Origin: Ophiothrix spiculata
Taxonomy: Eukaryota; Echinodermata; Ophiuroidea; Amphilepidida; Ophiotrichidae
NCBI GenBank assembly: GCA_000969725.1
Contig: JXSR01S027669.1
Direction: 5' to 3' (one strand)
Length of the DNA: 20,736 nt
How positions within the stretch are numbered: position 1 is the first letter of the stretch; every line of letters begins with the position of its first letter. Positions 1 through 11,712 of the stretch are shown here, piece by piece. The notes under the pieces are model-generated. The model was not told the DNA's origin. It ran no database searches and saw nothing but the letters and a program-made list of their open reading frames with translations. The position numbers and the translations under genes were made by a program.

Positions 1-494
1 TGTTGAATATGAATGTTTTCAGGGATACTCAACTAAATATGAAATAAATTTTATTTTATCAAATTCAATTTTGGCAATGTATGTGTTTGAAATACAGAAA
101 AATTCTGTGATTGTCCTTCCGTTACCGTGAAAATGCCCATATGTTACCTATTCAAACAGGATTCAGAATTCAATATCAATGCCCTAGGCAAACACATTCA
201 GTATGAAAGAGGAAGTCAAAATCAAAAATGAAAGATCACATCAACAATTTGCCACATTTATAACCAAAATATCTAATGTATAATATTTTGAAAAAAAATG
301 GTTAATTTAATCTTTGTGGTATGGAATATGTATAACTCAAAACATTTAAAATTCAAAATTACACAATTTTTGATATAACTGCGCTGAAAAACTTCCAACT
401 AGCAGTACTGGGTAGCCTTTTTCCTTTTTTAATCCTTAAAAATCTTTTTTTTTTCCTTCCCAAAAATATTAAACATATGATTCAAATAATTTAC
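1..494 (-). other. Gene 2 intron (5' part), leaves the window
   Basis: This is AT-rich sequence following the gene 2 donor, with T-rich runs at about 418-455. I see no exon, repeat family or RNA gene in it. Confidence 0.5.
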
Positions 495-897
495 CTCCAG
501 CTTGGGCGCCAAAGACATCTTCTGGTTTTCTTCCACCCAACAAATGCGAGTCTGTCACTCTTCTCATTTTAGGCTTATCTACCACAGCAGAAAGCAGTTT
601 ATTTTCTCCGTAAGAAACTGTTCTATCATCACTTGACTCCCACGTTGTCTTTGTTGGAGATAATAAGTCTCCTTCAGACATCACTCTCCTGGTTAAATTA
701 GTCTCCACTCTCAAGAGATCAGGTCTTTTTTTCAGCGCCTGAGTATCGTCAGATTGGTTCATATTTTGCGACATTTTTAGATGATCACTGTCTATATCAA
801 ACAAACGATCTGATGATTTGCTCTTCACTCTTTGTAATTGCACTTTAGGTGGACTGGAAGCCATTTTGTGTAGTTATATCCCTCCTCTAAAGGAGCA
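495..897 (-). CDS. Gene 2, first coding exon (5' end of a gene leaving the window): unrecognised
   Basis: The coding part is 864-495 (123 codons plus one base). The ATG has A at -3 and G at +4. The donor is CTGGAG|GTAAATT at 495/494, and the frame runs into intron and off the left edge. A possible acceptor ATCTGTCATTCAG ends at 898, which would leave a 33-nt 5' UTR piece in this exon. The N-terminus is hydrophilic and rich in Lys, Arg, Ser, Thr and Asp. It has a basic QRVKSKSSDR stretch (residues 11-20), NLTRRVMSEGDLLSPTK (56-72) with a Pro-directed Ser, and KMRRVTDS (99-106), an RRxT kinase consensus. There is no signal peptide or hydrophobic segment. It is probably a disordered regulatory head of a longer protein. 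GC content exceeds that of the flanks. The downstream exons that would identify it are outside the window. Confidence 0.68.
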
Positions 898-1443
898 CTG
901 AATGACAGATATAAAATATGCACACTTCTCAAAGGTTTGATTAACATCGATATACGAGATTCAGCTCAAGTGAACAGAATGTGAGGAAATAATGGGCTTA
1001 TATCACTAAGATAATCAGATTTATTGCCGTATTATGTCAAAAACGACCGTCTCAAATATCCTTTACAGATAATTGGGTTCTCTTAACCAGAGATTGTATG
1101 GGTTTCGCTTATTCCAAGTCACTGCCTATCCAAGATGACAATTTCCTTGATGACTGATTTGCCTGAAGAGAAAGAATAATATTGTTGACTAATAAGTTGA
1201 TTGAATAGCAAATTATAAAACAGTATAGCTAAAGTACATAACCATGGTTAAGAAGACAAATATCGGATTTAGTATAATTCCATGGTCATTTTACTGCATA
1301 AGAGCTTGAGCCCGAGTCAAACATAAAATTATATCCGCCAGATCATCAGGGAGTCTACATGAAAAGGCTTATCTAGATGATATACACATGAACCTGTACT
1401 AAACAAACTAATGAAATATCTGCAGATAGGCTAGGGCACAAAT

Positions 1444-1858
1444 GTGACCCGTCATATCGAAAGGTACCTTAATACCGGCGTAGTAAATTACGAGATACAG
1501 GCCATTGAAGCTGAGCATAGTCAAAAATCACGTCCAAGGTCGAATTTCTAATTTCATCACTTTTGAAGTGTATTCTATCATATTAAGACATAAGACAAAT
1601 GTTTTAAAAACCGAGATAAAAATCCTTTCTCCATTCACGTTTAACCAGTATAGAAACTTAAACTTGATTTTCTCAGATCTTTAGTTTTCGGAATCAGCCC
1701 GATACCTTTAACAAATTTGGATGTAACTTTGTAATCGAACATCCTATAACCAAAAGCAAGGTGTCATTTTAAAGCTTAAAATATAATCTTTCAGATGAGA
1801 CCAAAAAATCAATTTTAATTTTGCCGACCTTAAGGTACCTTTCGATATGACGGGTCAC
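1444..1858. mobile_element. Non-autonomous DNA element, 29-bp TIR family, copy 1
   Basis: Perfect 29-bp terminal inverted repeats (1444-1472 and 1830-1858) begin GTGACCCGTCATATCGAAAG and include GGTACC. The ends are flanked by AAAT on both sides, consistent with a 4-bp target duplication. The 415-bp interior has no ORF. A diverged second copy is at 16094-16538. Four-bp duplications occur in superfamilies such as Sola and Chapaev, but no transposase is present to assign it. If the gene 2 first-exon model is right, this copy sits in its 5' UTR intron. Confidence 0.85.
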
Positions 1859-2002
1859 AAATATCAAAACAAACCCCTGTTTAAATGGTAACACTGTGTC
1901 AGCCCATTAACAATATCATGTGATTGTAGCTTGAGCTTATCATATTCAATACTGGCCATTAGCCAAATACTGGTGTAAATGATATATTATAGAATTACTT
2001 AC

Positions 2003-2066
2003 AATTTAACGAAATAAATCCGATGATGTTGACTTGATGAGGGTCTAGTGGCACAAAATGGCTGCC
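2003..2066 (-). promoter_or_regulatory. Candidate promoter and noncoding first exon of gene 2
   Basis: On the minus strand, GGGCAGCCATTTTGTG (2066-2051) contains a YY1-type core, GCCATTTTG, often found just downstream of animal TATA-less start sites. About 50 nt further on is a strong donor, AATT|GTAAGTAATT at 2003/2002. Splicing from here to the acceptor at 898/897 would remove 1,105 bp and place this short exon upstream of the gene 2 ATG. The idea rests only on motif and splice-site quality and spacing. Transcript data would decide it. Confidence 0.3.
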
Positions 2067-2100
2067 CGTCCTTGATCTGCCAAGTTATTTCCTGGTAAAA

Positions 2101-3526
2101 CTCTTGTTATTGTACATGTTCACATCAAACACACACCTGCAGTCTAGCTAAAATTAGCATTGGTGGAATACCTACCCATACCTAGTACTCTATGCAGTGT
2201 ACTGATATACTATCAGCCCTGGATTGTAGTGTGAGAATCCCCACACTTCTATGTTAATGTTTATTTTTACCATTGCCAATGCCATGGATCTTCTTGCTTT
2301 AACTGATGCTGTTCACAGTTCCATATCCAATTGTAATCTGAACTCTGGTCAAGGTCCTTGAGTTCAATTGCTAAATGATAACAGAATTTATTCTACATGT
2401 ATTTTACATCCGATTTAAACTCAAGAGAATGTTACAGCTCCATATCCACTGCATACATACCTGCTATAAGCCCTGGTGAAAAGAAAGCACCCAATTGTAT
2501 ATGAGCCGATGATATGAAAAGTTCCAGTGAATGAATTTTTGCGTGACAAACTACAATTTATTTATAACACTTTCCCTTTGGTGAGCAACGCTGGAGGGTC
2601 ATAAAACAGAAATATCAATAAATCCAGGGCAATTAACACTAAACCAGTTGTTAAAACTTCATTGAACTAGGCCTAACTTGAATGCTGAGCAAAAAATGCC
2701 TTTAAAGATACCATACGTTTGGAGTACTGGTAAGCAGAATCTTTAGTGGAGGTTTTTGATGTTTTCTCAGACCTCATAAAAAAACAAAGTTGTTTCTCGT
2801 CCCCGCCCACCTGACTTTTTGGTGCATCATCACTTTTTTGTGTGAAAATGCTTTAAAGGTTTTAAAAATTGAGCTAAATCATTCAAATATCAAAACCCCA
2901 CTTTCCTTTTTAAAAGATTCTTTTAATTTCTGATGTTTTAAACGTCGGAAGTGTCATCAAACCCCATCTATGACGTATTTGGACTTGGCGATTTTGGTGA
3001 TTGTCTCTTGTAACCTTTGGGAGCTTTAGGGTTAAATAATCCTTTGTCATTGCAACAACCAATAATGATAATAAACAAACTACAGCATAATTACGTTCCA
3101 AAAAATTGAAGTAAATTTGAATTAAATCTTGTAAACCCCATCTCATATGTAAATAAGACAGGATATCCTTCCAGTCATTTGTTAGTGAAATCCAGTTATG
3201 TTCGCATAGCTTTTAATTTCACAAATTTGTATTCCATTGCAAAAATGCTGTAAATGATAGAGCATAGTGTGTATGTATGACATTGATATAGAATTATAAT
3301 ATACACTATAAAATGAAAATAAAATTCATTATCTTATAAAATGTAACTTCTTAAATAAATGAATTCAAACATGTTTGCATAACCATGCTAGTTTCCAAGA
3401 AAAGCCGAATGGATCTATTTATAGCTCATAAAGGTCACCTTCCCTTGTAGGAGAGGATATTTGCTCTACACTGCCATCTGTTGACACTGCCACTGCAGAT
3501 CAGAGATTCTTTGAGAGCAGCATCCA
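2101..3526. other. Intergenic, no gene seen
   Basis: This is AT-rich DNA upstream of the gene 2 promoter candidate. A small C-rich patch lies at 2795-2812. I found no exon with supported splice sites, no RNA gene and no defined repeat. Confidence 0.45.
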
Positions 3527-3613
3527 TTAAAGTCTCGGACAAAATCAGCCAAGTGACCACCAATTGCAGGGTATATACCGATCGCGTCTGTAAACATTTG
3601 GCCCTTTACTCTG
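3527..3613 (+). repeat. Dispersed repeat, copy A
   Basis: This segment reads TAAAGTCTC..CAAAAT..., then GTGACCACCAATTGCAGGGT, and ends TTTGGCCCTTTACTCT. It is clearly related to 13540-13620. The shared block is about 80 bp, with the best match over CACCAATTGCAGGGT and GTAAAC. The surrounding sequence (about 3440-3840) may be more of the same element, but I cannot define ends. Confidence 0.6.
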
Positions 3614-3948
3614 GATGTTTATTTACATCGTCCGACTCGAATTGCAGGGACTTCCATTCGAAATTTCCAGGGGCTCTATCAGAAGCTCTCCTGAAGTTCT
3701 TTAGGGGAGCTATCTAGAAATTCAGATGTTAATACCATCACGCAAGGCACTCTGTTAATTGAACTCCCATTTGAGGGGGAGCTCACTCTCCTCAAACAGA
3801 AGTCCCTGGAACTGTGATGCCAACTGGCTTGCTCCAGCTCCATGATGACTAGTTTAAAACAAGGGAAAAAATATTAGATATATATACAATGCCTCATGAC
3901 AACCAGCAGCGGCACCAGCATCTTATTTTTTTGGGGAAAGACAAATTT

Positions 3949-3949
<1 letters not shown>

Positions 3950-3989
<40 letters not shown>
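3950..3989 (+). repeat. Homopolymer G run (40 bp)
   Basis: There are forty consecutive G residues, preceded by TTTTTTTGGGGAAAGACAAATTTC and followed by ATTTTTTTGAAAAAAAA. Such runs form G-quadruplexes and are prone to length error in sequencing. The surrounding sequence (about 3905-4150) resembles a degraded dispersed repeat, with no ORF. Confidence 0.9.
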
Positions 3990-3990
<1 letters not shown>

Positions 3991-4677
3991 TTTTTTTGAA
4001 AAAAAATTAACGCGCGCACAAATTTTCAGACAAATTTGTTAATTTTGGCTAAAATACCTATTTTGGGCTAAATAATGATATTTGATAGAGGACGGCCTGC
4101 GGTACACCGGCCTGCTGGGTGTCAAAAATTTTCTCTTGACAGGGCAACACAACTTTTTTTTATTTTTGGCCTAATTTGAAACCTGTTTTTGAGCTGAAAC
4201 AGATCAATGCAAATGAATGAAAAATAATATATAGAGACTTCGAGTGATTTTATCCTATTATGTAATCACATTAAAGCAGTCAATAACTTATCTTTCGAAG
4301 TATTTTAGCCAGCTGCAAACAACTATTGGCCAAATGTACGAACAGAAACTACAAACAGAAAGATTAGATTAGAGCCACGTTGATTGCAATGTGCCTTGTG
4401 TACCAGAGCTGGTTGCAAACTGCTTGTATTGACAAGTAAATATTTTGACCTGTGCATGTGTAGTATGTTCAGTGCCCTTTAATTTGCAATGGGATCAGAA
4501 TCACTTGCACTGCGAAAATCTAGCACACTTTTTGCATGGTGTATGTTAGGCAACATTAGTGAGCCCTCTTTTTGTTTCTGTGCAAGTGTAAAACATTCCA
4601 ACGATATGGCGTATGTCATGTCAAATATGAGGGGATAAATGGTATGTTTTAGGTAATAACATTCCAGAACTTACCGG

Positions 4678-4834
4678 TAGTGTTCCCTCTAAGGACATTT
4701 TTTTAGGCAGTGTTTTAAAAAGTTTGTATGCAGAATTATGGTTTACAAAAAAAAGTACCATTTCGGTAGCAATTTTGCCCATTTAAAAATTCTTTTCAGA
4801 GGTTTGTGACAAAATATCTTTAGAGGGAGCACTA
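4678..4834. mobile_element. hAT-tip MITE
   Basis: The left end TAGTGTTCCCTCTAAGGACA and the right end ..TTTAGAGGGAGCACTA are inverted repeats of about 25 bp with a few mismatches. The tip resembles the CAGTGTTCCCTCTAA ends of many animal hAT elements. It is 157 bp with no ORF. No matching 8-bp duplication remains at the flanks, so it is an old copy or the boundary is slightly off. Confidence 0.6.
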
Positions 4835-5482
4835 TCGTTGACTACAGTGATACTGCTCTCTAGAGGTGAAATCTTATATTGACTATTAGCAGATAAATAC
4901 TGTAAACATTTTTACCAAAACATTCAGAATAGTCCAAAACTAGATGAGGATATTCTGCTATTTGTCAGGATTGAGATTTGTCAGGATTGAGGTTAAGTTT
5001 TGTTTGTAAAACATTGATTTTACATCATAGATTGCCGATTCATCATAAATAATTTCAATTTTGCATTGGGGTAGTTGACATTTATTACTGAACAGAGTAC
5101 AGTGTAAATCATCTGCAAATAAATTTTATAACCTCTGTCCAACACACCACTAAGGTTCATTTTTTGAAAATCCCACACTCTGAAAAAATCCTGTCTATGG
5201 GCCTGTTATTATACTTCTATTAATCTAACAAAATGGCAAGAAATTAAGCACAATTGTACAAAACATTTAGCATTGATCATGCTGCTACCTTGATGCACAG
5301 CATATGCACAGCATAAAGTATGATATTTAATATCGAAACATTGGACACAACAGAACTGATAAAATCAAAGATACATGGCACCTTACTTGATCGAGTTGAG
5401 TTTTACAAGTTTACATTCTGCAAAACAAAATATCACACTTAAAAAGGTAAATTGAAATCTATTTCAAACATTATTCATATTG
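4835..5482. other. Intergenic, no gene seen
   Basis: This contains only a tiny direct repeat (TTTGTCAGGATTGAG twice, about 4963-4992) and GCACAGCATAT repeated at about 5295. No coding or RNA feature is supported. Confidence 0.45.
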
Positions 5483-5736
5483 CGTCATGTGAGTGCAAGA
5501 AAGTCGTATCTGCAATGGCTGCCCTAAGTTATATTTATTTTACACCTTTCCACAAGAATGTGAAAAATCCCTTAAAATGTCTCTGTCTTATGTCAGCGGC
5601 TCTTGAAATGGTTCTTCAGGTGACAAGAACCATTTCAAGAGCCACTGACCCAATACTGGAGATTTGACAGTGTGCAATCCAAATTTATCGCAAATGGCAG
5701 CTATTGCAGATACGACTTTCTTGCACTCGCATGACA
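5483..5736. mobile_element. Palindromic MITE family, copy 1
   Basis: The outer inverted arms begin CGTCATGTGAGTGCAAGAAA on the left; the right arm is the near-reverse complement ending in GCATGACA. The target duplication ATTG is at 5479-5482 and 5737-5740. The centre holds a second hairpin, GGCTCTTGAAATGGTTCTT against its complement, with an 8-nt loop. Compared with the other two copies, about one half of the central CAGGTGAC symmetry is missing. The element is 254 bp with no coding capacity. Confidence 0.88.
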
Positions 5737-6218
5737 ATTGATATCTTGGAGCCAAGGGGTACCTTGTTCAACTTGACCTTGTTAAATGAACACAATGATT
5801 ATGTGGTACATCAGCAACACGTTTTATCTGGTGGGTTGGGTATCTTGCAAGTCTTGAAGTAACCTACAAGGAAGTACATGTATGTAACTTAAAGATAGAA
5901 AGAAACCTTAATACAATATCGCAATTACATTACAACTTGACCTTCATGTGTTGAACAATCAAGCCAACATTGAACTATTACTTGTCTTAGTTGTCTTAAA
6001 TTTGCAATTCTGCATTTTAAAAGGTTTCACAAAATCAGGAGCAAAAGATTTATCTCATCACATATACATTTTCACATTTTCTGGATTCAATGTTAGGGTC
6101 CCTACTTTGTCATTAGGATGTTGGCAGATTTTTGTTAATGAGGTTTCACTCAAATGGAAACTTGTTACCAAGAAATCATTGGGTTACATTATCATAACAG
6201 GCTGTCAACACAAATCAA

Positions 6219-6988
6219 GCGCAAGGGAAGAGAAGAGATCAACGTCGGCCCATGAGCCTCTGCGCCCGACTTGAAAACCCATTTTGCTTTAATTTTTTTC
6301 ATCAAACTCTTCCTAAATAGCCCGTATATTTTGTTAAATAATATAATTTATCTAAATATAACAGAAATTAACAGATTTCCCCAATTTGGTTTCCAATTTT
6401 GCGCCTTGCGCAATACACAATTCTATAAGTATTTTAGACTTCCTCGAAATTATCAGTTAGACGCGGTGGTGTAATGGTAGAATTCTCGCTTCACGTGCAC
6501 GCGTCTCGGGTTCGATTCTTGCTTGCTGCAACTAATTTATATATTTTGTTCTTCTTTTCTTTTCTTTTCTTTTTATTTCAGTTATATCCAATCATTTTCT
6601 TTGACTTTTCACTCTCTATGATGTAATTCTTCTTTTTTTTTCAGAGCTACTGATAAAATGCTAATTTACGGTATTATAACACTTCGCGCGGTAGCAATAC
6701 CCCGATAGCAAAAAACAGGCATCTTCGGATGATCCGTGTGTGTTTATTAGGAGTACAATTAGGAAACCTGTTATAAAATAATGTTAGGAACATTTATCTC
6801 CTTATGGGTATATGTCACAAACCTTAATTGTACTCTGATTACAACCACAGTGAGCTTCTGAAGTTGGCCAATTTTGACAAAAACGCAATGTATTTCAATG
6901 GAACAAATTAGCGATATTTGAGTTTCTGTATAAGAGATTGGAAATCCCGAAAAGGCTGTTGGGCCGACGTTGATCTCTTCTCTTGCGC
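6219..6988. repeat. Long-range inverted repeat flanking the tRNA-like relic
   Basis: GCGCAAGGGAAGAGAAGAGA..CGTCGGCCCA (6219-6252) recurs inverted at 6960-6988, with two bases missing in one arm. The arms are 29-34 bp and separated by about 700 bp that includes the tRNA-like sequence and a TTTTC-rich pyrimidine tract (6549-6570). They may be the termini of a non-autonomous element. No target duplication was found, and no ORF in between looks real. Confidence 0.5.
6460..6530 (+). pseudogene. tRNA-Gly-derived pseudogene or SINE head, CAC in the anticodon position
   Basis: The 71-bp length and spacing match animal tRNA-Gly. The A box region GGTGGTGTAATGGTAG, the stretch TAGAATTCTCGC and the B box GGTTCGATTC are intact. 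The acceptor arm pairs at only 5 of 7 positions, the anticodon stem has two mismatches, and the T stem is weak. The 7-nt loop TTCACGT puts CAC (a valine anticodon) where Gly would have GCC. A TTTT run at 6543-6546 could stop Pol III. It is most likely a relic and not a working tRNA. Confidence 0.6.
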
Positions 6989-9755
6989 AAGGGCACTCCA
7001 GCTGATTAGCTTTCACAATGTCTGTAAGCTTATTTAAACACCAAAATGTTACAGAAAACTCACAAAAAGACACAAATCAATATAATATTGTCTTAAAAGC
7101 ATATGCTCCAACTTAAAAACAACACATTTCCCACACTTACTTCACAATTCGGCACATAAAATCATGAAGTTCAGCGGACCATTGTCTGCAACTGTTTTAG
7201 GAATAGCTGGTTTTTCAAGTAGAGGTGAATTTGCTATTGGCATGCCACAAAGGGTTCTTTTTATACCTCGATGATAAAGTATGATGAAATATCATAGATC
7301 TAATAATAATATTATTTGAAATTTTTGTGCTATCCTTTGAGATTCTTAGTTTAAGCAGTTATATGGATTATGCATTGTCGTGTTAACAAGTTTCCTATTT
7401 TCTACTTTATGGACAAAAATAATAGAAGTATGGAATTCCTTGAAATACTAAAATCTGGAGTTGCTTTTCTTTATGGGCACAATGATATATGAGATAGATA
7501 GCTAAGTGTTGCAGTATTCTAAAAATCTGGTTGGGTAATTTGGCTTATACATTTGTAATTACAATATATCCAAATTTGTAGAATGTTTGTTCATTTGGCA
7601 CTTTGCATCATATTTGGTTATTTTATTTCAGAAAAAGAATACCTAGTTTATGCTAATCCTTGTATACAACCAAAAATGTCACAATACATGATTGTAAAGA
7701 GACACACATGTAAATATTTGTACAATTTTTAAGATGAAACACAAAATGAGTGGAAAGTTAATCATTATAAAACAGCACTGTACTATGTATGCATATGTGA
7801 TACATAGCATTTGATGTGTAACACTTCAAGATAGTCTTTACAAACATGACCAGATGGTGACTTCCCTGACTGTTTGTAGTGGATGATCACATGTAAACGA
7901 TACTTCATTCTAGGTCAAAGGAAAGAATAAGAAGCTGGATGACTCGAACACGTCATTGATATATGTCTAGACCATGAGCAAATATCAATAATATAAAAAT
8001 AGTTTATCAGTCAAATAGCTCACTCAAGGATATATGACTTGAGATTCCTTTGCACTTTATCTCTTATGGCTCACATATAATTTTTCTCCAGCTACAAAAT
8101 ATTTGGTACAAGTCTTTGTTTTTACAATTCCAACGCATCTTCAAACTAATAATAGAGGCTTGGTGATTAAAACCATCAAAGGTTTGATATCACATGTACA
8201 TAAAAGTGTGGTGCAATGATTTCTCAGTACCAAGCCTCCATTATTATTAAAAAACATGTTGGAATTATATAATGGATTATTAGATAACAAAGACTGGTTG
8301 CACCAAATATGTGATGACTCACCCCGAAAAGGGTGACTTTGCGACAGAACACTTTTCAAAAAATTGATGAAAATGGGCATCAAAAAATAAAGAAAACAAT
8401 AAGAATTTACAGCAGATTTTTCGTTGTAAAATTTGATCGCCTCAATCAATTTCAACAATTAAGGTGTCATTTTGAAGTATAGAAAATGCTGTAACAGATG
8501 AAATGATAAAATCAAAATTGATATTATCTGCAAAGTCCCACCTTTTGGAAGGTCATATGAACTATAGATACTGCCTTACTGAAAGCCGATTCATTTTTGA
8601 CAGATATTCATCAGTTATGGTTGCTTTTTTAATCGATAGAAAATTGGAACATGTTTAATTTATGCAAATACTAGCTTATAAATAGTAGATCACAGATGAA
8701 ATCTCAGCAGTGGAACTTGTTCAGACTTATTAGATTGTCTAATTCATGATTTTCAATGATATAATTGATGTGAAATGAATTGATTCCAAATCTAAACACT
8801 GCCTATCAATCATGAACAATGCATGCAAGTCAAGCTAGATTTGAAAACAGAATCCTGAATTTCCCAAACAGATTTGTCCTAACACAGATTCTTTCTTTCC
8901 ATTCATTTTGCGTTGTCAAACATAGATATAGTACTACAATGAAGACCAAACATTTAAAAACATCAACTATACTGTTTTTGAAAAGCTGCATTTCACAATC
9001 AAAACTAAAATAGCCCCACTTTTGATTAATCAAAAATAAATGAAATTGTTTGACTAATATGTTTATAAAAAAAAAAATCATTTTTTTAATCTTAACATTT
9101 ACAATTTCATCTTGTCTTTATGAAATGCATTACATGCATTCTATTTGATAGTTTAAGAAATAATTCTTTACAAATTAAAAACAAATGTCCTTGTTATTTG
9201 TTCATTTAGAATGCAAATAATTTTCTTCCTGAAAAGGGGTTAATTAATACAGCTAACTGACGACTGGTGATATCATTAATATACAAAAATAAATTGGTTA
9301 ATTTCAGGGACCAGACATCCTGCACAACTTATTTGATAAAATATAAAAGAAATGATATCGTGGATTATGGGTGAACTATAAGCCCATAATGCCCACACAT
9401 ATTTTGGATATGTTCAAGTCCCAAATTTATACGAGGAAAATATATCATCATCAAGCTGATCATCTTACATGTACATAGTTTTCAAATAAAAATGATCATG
9501 CATTTAACACTTTCATTCAATGATGGAATAAAGTGAAAACAACACAGGTCAACCTTAAAATATACGGTATGTAAAATGAGTACATTTGACCATATTGGAC
9601 AAATTTGTCCATTGATTACCTTTTTTGTTTGCTGAGCTGTCTGATATTAGAAATTGGGGGCAAACCATTTTTTTAAAGGAAGGTAGGCAGTCTTACCTAA
9701 ATTGCTACATTAAGAATTTAATTCATACATTTTCAGGGCAATTTTCGTTGTTGAA
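6989..9755. other. Intergenic, mostly unique AT-rich sequence
   Basis: Apart from the small inverted repeat at 8148-8246 and a short hairpin, ATTATGGG...CCCATAAT, near 9363-9391, I see no gene, RNA or repeat. The short open frames here have no coding composition or splice support. Confidence 0.45.
8148..8246. repeat. Small inverted repeat
   Basis: AATAATAGAGGCTTGGT on the left pairs with ACCAAGCCTCCATTATT on the right, about 17-bp arms around a 65-bp spacer. It could be a tiny MITE remnant. No target duplication was found. Confidence 0.4.
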
Positions 9756-9934
9756 AGGTATTCAAACACTCCACACAGTTGTTCATCGCGAATCAACAAC
9801 TCTGCATCAGATGCATCAGCGTATTTTTATCACGCTCAGGTGACTAAAGCCACCCTCGCGTGATAAAAATACGCAGACGCATGGATGCATCGTTGTTGAT
9901 TCACGATGAACAACTCTGTGGCGTTTGAATACCT
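9756..9934. mobile_element. Foldback element with ~80-bp arms
   Basis: The left arm (9756-9835) starts AGGTATTCAAAC and ends GCGTATTTTTATCACGC. The right arm (9858-9934) is its near-complete reverse complement with scattered mismatches and small indels. The loop is 22 bp. The arms also contain GTTGTTCATCG and ATCAACAAC. A transcript would form a long hairpin. No clear target duplication and no ORF with support. Confidence 0.75.
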
Positions 9935-11703
9935 AAATCATTAGTGTTTTTTCAATTATTCAATGTTTTCATATGGTTGTCAAGGTTTTTTCATAAAACA
10001 TGACTACTGTACATTGAAATACACATTGACGATTAAACATTACACATATTCTAAACACACAATGGACATTGAAAATTGATGTAGAAATTGTGTAAACATA
10101 ATTTTTAATTTAACAAGCACACTATATATTTTGGGTACCTTCTCAAGGTACACATGATTATTTACTTATTTTTTAAAAAATGATTGAAAATTTGTGCTGG
10201 GATTAGTTACATTTATGTAAAGATTAAAGCTATAAATCAAATATGAATTGTAAGCAAAAGCAGATTCAATAATATATCTATGAATGTGTTAAAATCATCA
10301 ATTAAAGTTGCTCGCTATTCAGATTTAATAATGTTACTCTGACTTAACTTAAGAGTCATACTTAATTCCAAATCTTCCTCAACACCGATAAGCTCAGGAA
10401 TACAAGTAATTAACCTAAATTGAGTCATGCATGGATTTACAGCAATTCTAACCAATTTGAAATAATAATGATGAATGAAGTCACATGATAAATGTGAATG
10501 TTGGCAACATTTCAATTTCAGAGCAAAACGTATTTAATCTTTGAGATTCTGTTAATGTTTATCATACATAATGTAACATTGTGAACATCGTTAAAAAATC
10601 AACATGTAGATTTCAGACAAGAAATCAGTACTTTGAAATACAAAGAATACAAAGAAATTGAAGATATAGCATAGGTTAAGTGGGATGGGTAGATTCACAT
10701 TGTACAAGCTCGTCATAAAAATATTGAACCTTTATTTATTCATTTTATCTACTTCATTTAGTGCATGCATAAAGATATTTCTCACATTTGAATTAGTCCT
10801 TTGGACATTAAAGTATCTCAGACGGATTAATAAAAACATACCGCAAACACACAAACGATTTCTTTAATTTACAATGTTAAGGTAGGTCAAACCATGAGCA
10901 CCAAAAACTGACCACTAATCCTTATGTACCATCTTACATTCAAGACAAGAATTTCAAGTAAAGTCTTCAATGTGAGGCAAGTGAATAAAACGGATGATGC
11001 CAAGTTTGGGCAGAGAAAGTTGAGTGAAGTGGCAAGGAAAGTCCTACAGAATTGATTTACTTGCATAATAACATTACAACATGAACCGCAAAATGTTCAT
11101 TTTAATGTTACCACTCAAGTTAACTTTTAAAATTGCAGCTACATTAAAGAGCGGCTGAGCCAGGGTTTAGCATCTTGCTTGTGCTTACAAATGTTATACA
11201 AATGCCTTTTGTAATTTATCTAATGCATGATCTAATGTAGTCATTCCACTCGATGTAATGGATATTTGTTTCTTGTTGACTAGAACTTTATGCAATAAAA
11301 CCAAAATATAATAATCATTTGATAGCTTTTGTTGTCTCTTACATGTAATGTATATTGCAATGTTTATCAAAAGTTTGCATATTCCAAAATTCTCCATGTA
11401 TACTTTAATTCTCGTGCCTTTTGCTTGCAAATTATTATGACTATGAATGCAGACATATTATACTAAAATTATTTCCCCTCTCAAATCTGTGATCTTAAAA
11501 CCTGCCTGAAGCAAAGCTGAGAGCATAATCATGGTTTTGAGATCACCTGGGAAATAATTTTAACCACACTGCGCACAAATAGCAAACCAATACTATTTTT
11601 ATACACCAAATTTATAGATCTTTGAATCTGGTTGGTTAAAAGAACCACTTCAGTACAAAAGTTTGATGATTTATGATGTCTATTTCATTTTCTAATGCTG
11701 ACC
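9935..11703. other. Intergenic, no gene seen
   Basis: This is AT-rich sequence with only short chance frames. I find no defined repeats or regulatory motifs to report. Confidence 0.45.
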
Positions 11704-11712
11704 GTGCCATGC

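Noticed and set aside
872..900. CCTCCTCTAAAGGAGCACTG near the gene 2 start as a second hAT-tip MITE
   Set aside because: Only a short resemblance to the tip at 4678, with no inverted partner nearby.
3481..3717. Open frame of 78 codons on the plus strand
   Set aside because: It overlaps a dispersed repeat block, has no splice-site or codon-use support and no recognisable domain.
5948..6274. 108-codon open frame on the plus strand
   Set aside because: AT-rich composition, no homology recognised, and its end runs into one arm of the inverted repeat at 6219; it looks like a chance frame.
6460..6530. Functional tRNA-Val(CAC)
   Set aside because: Mismatches in the acceptor, anticodon and T stems make a working tRNA unlikely; the body resembles tRNA-Gly.
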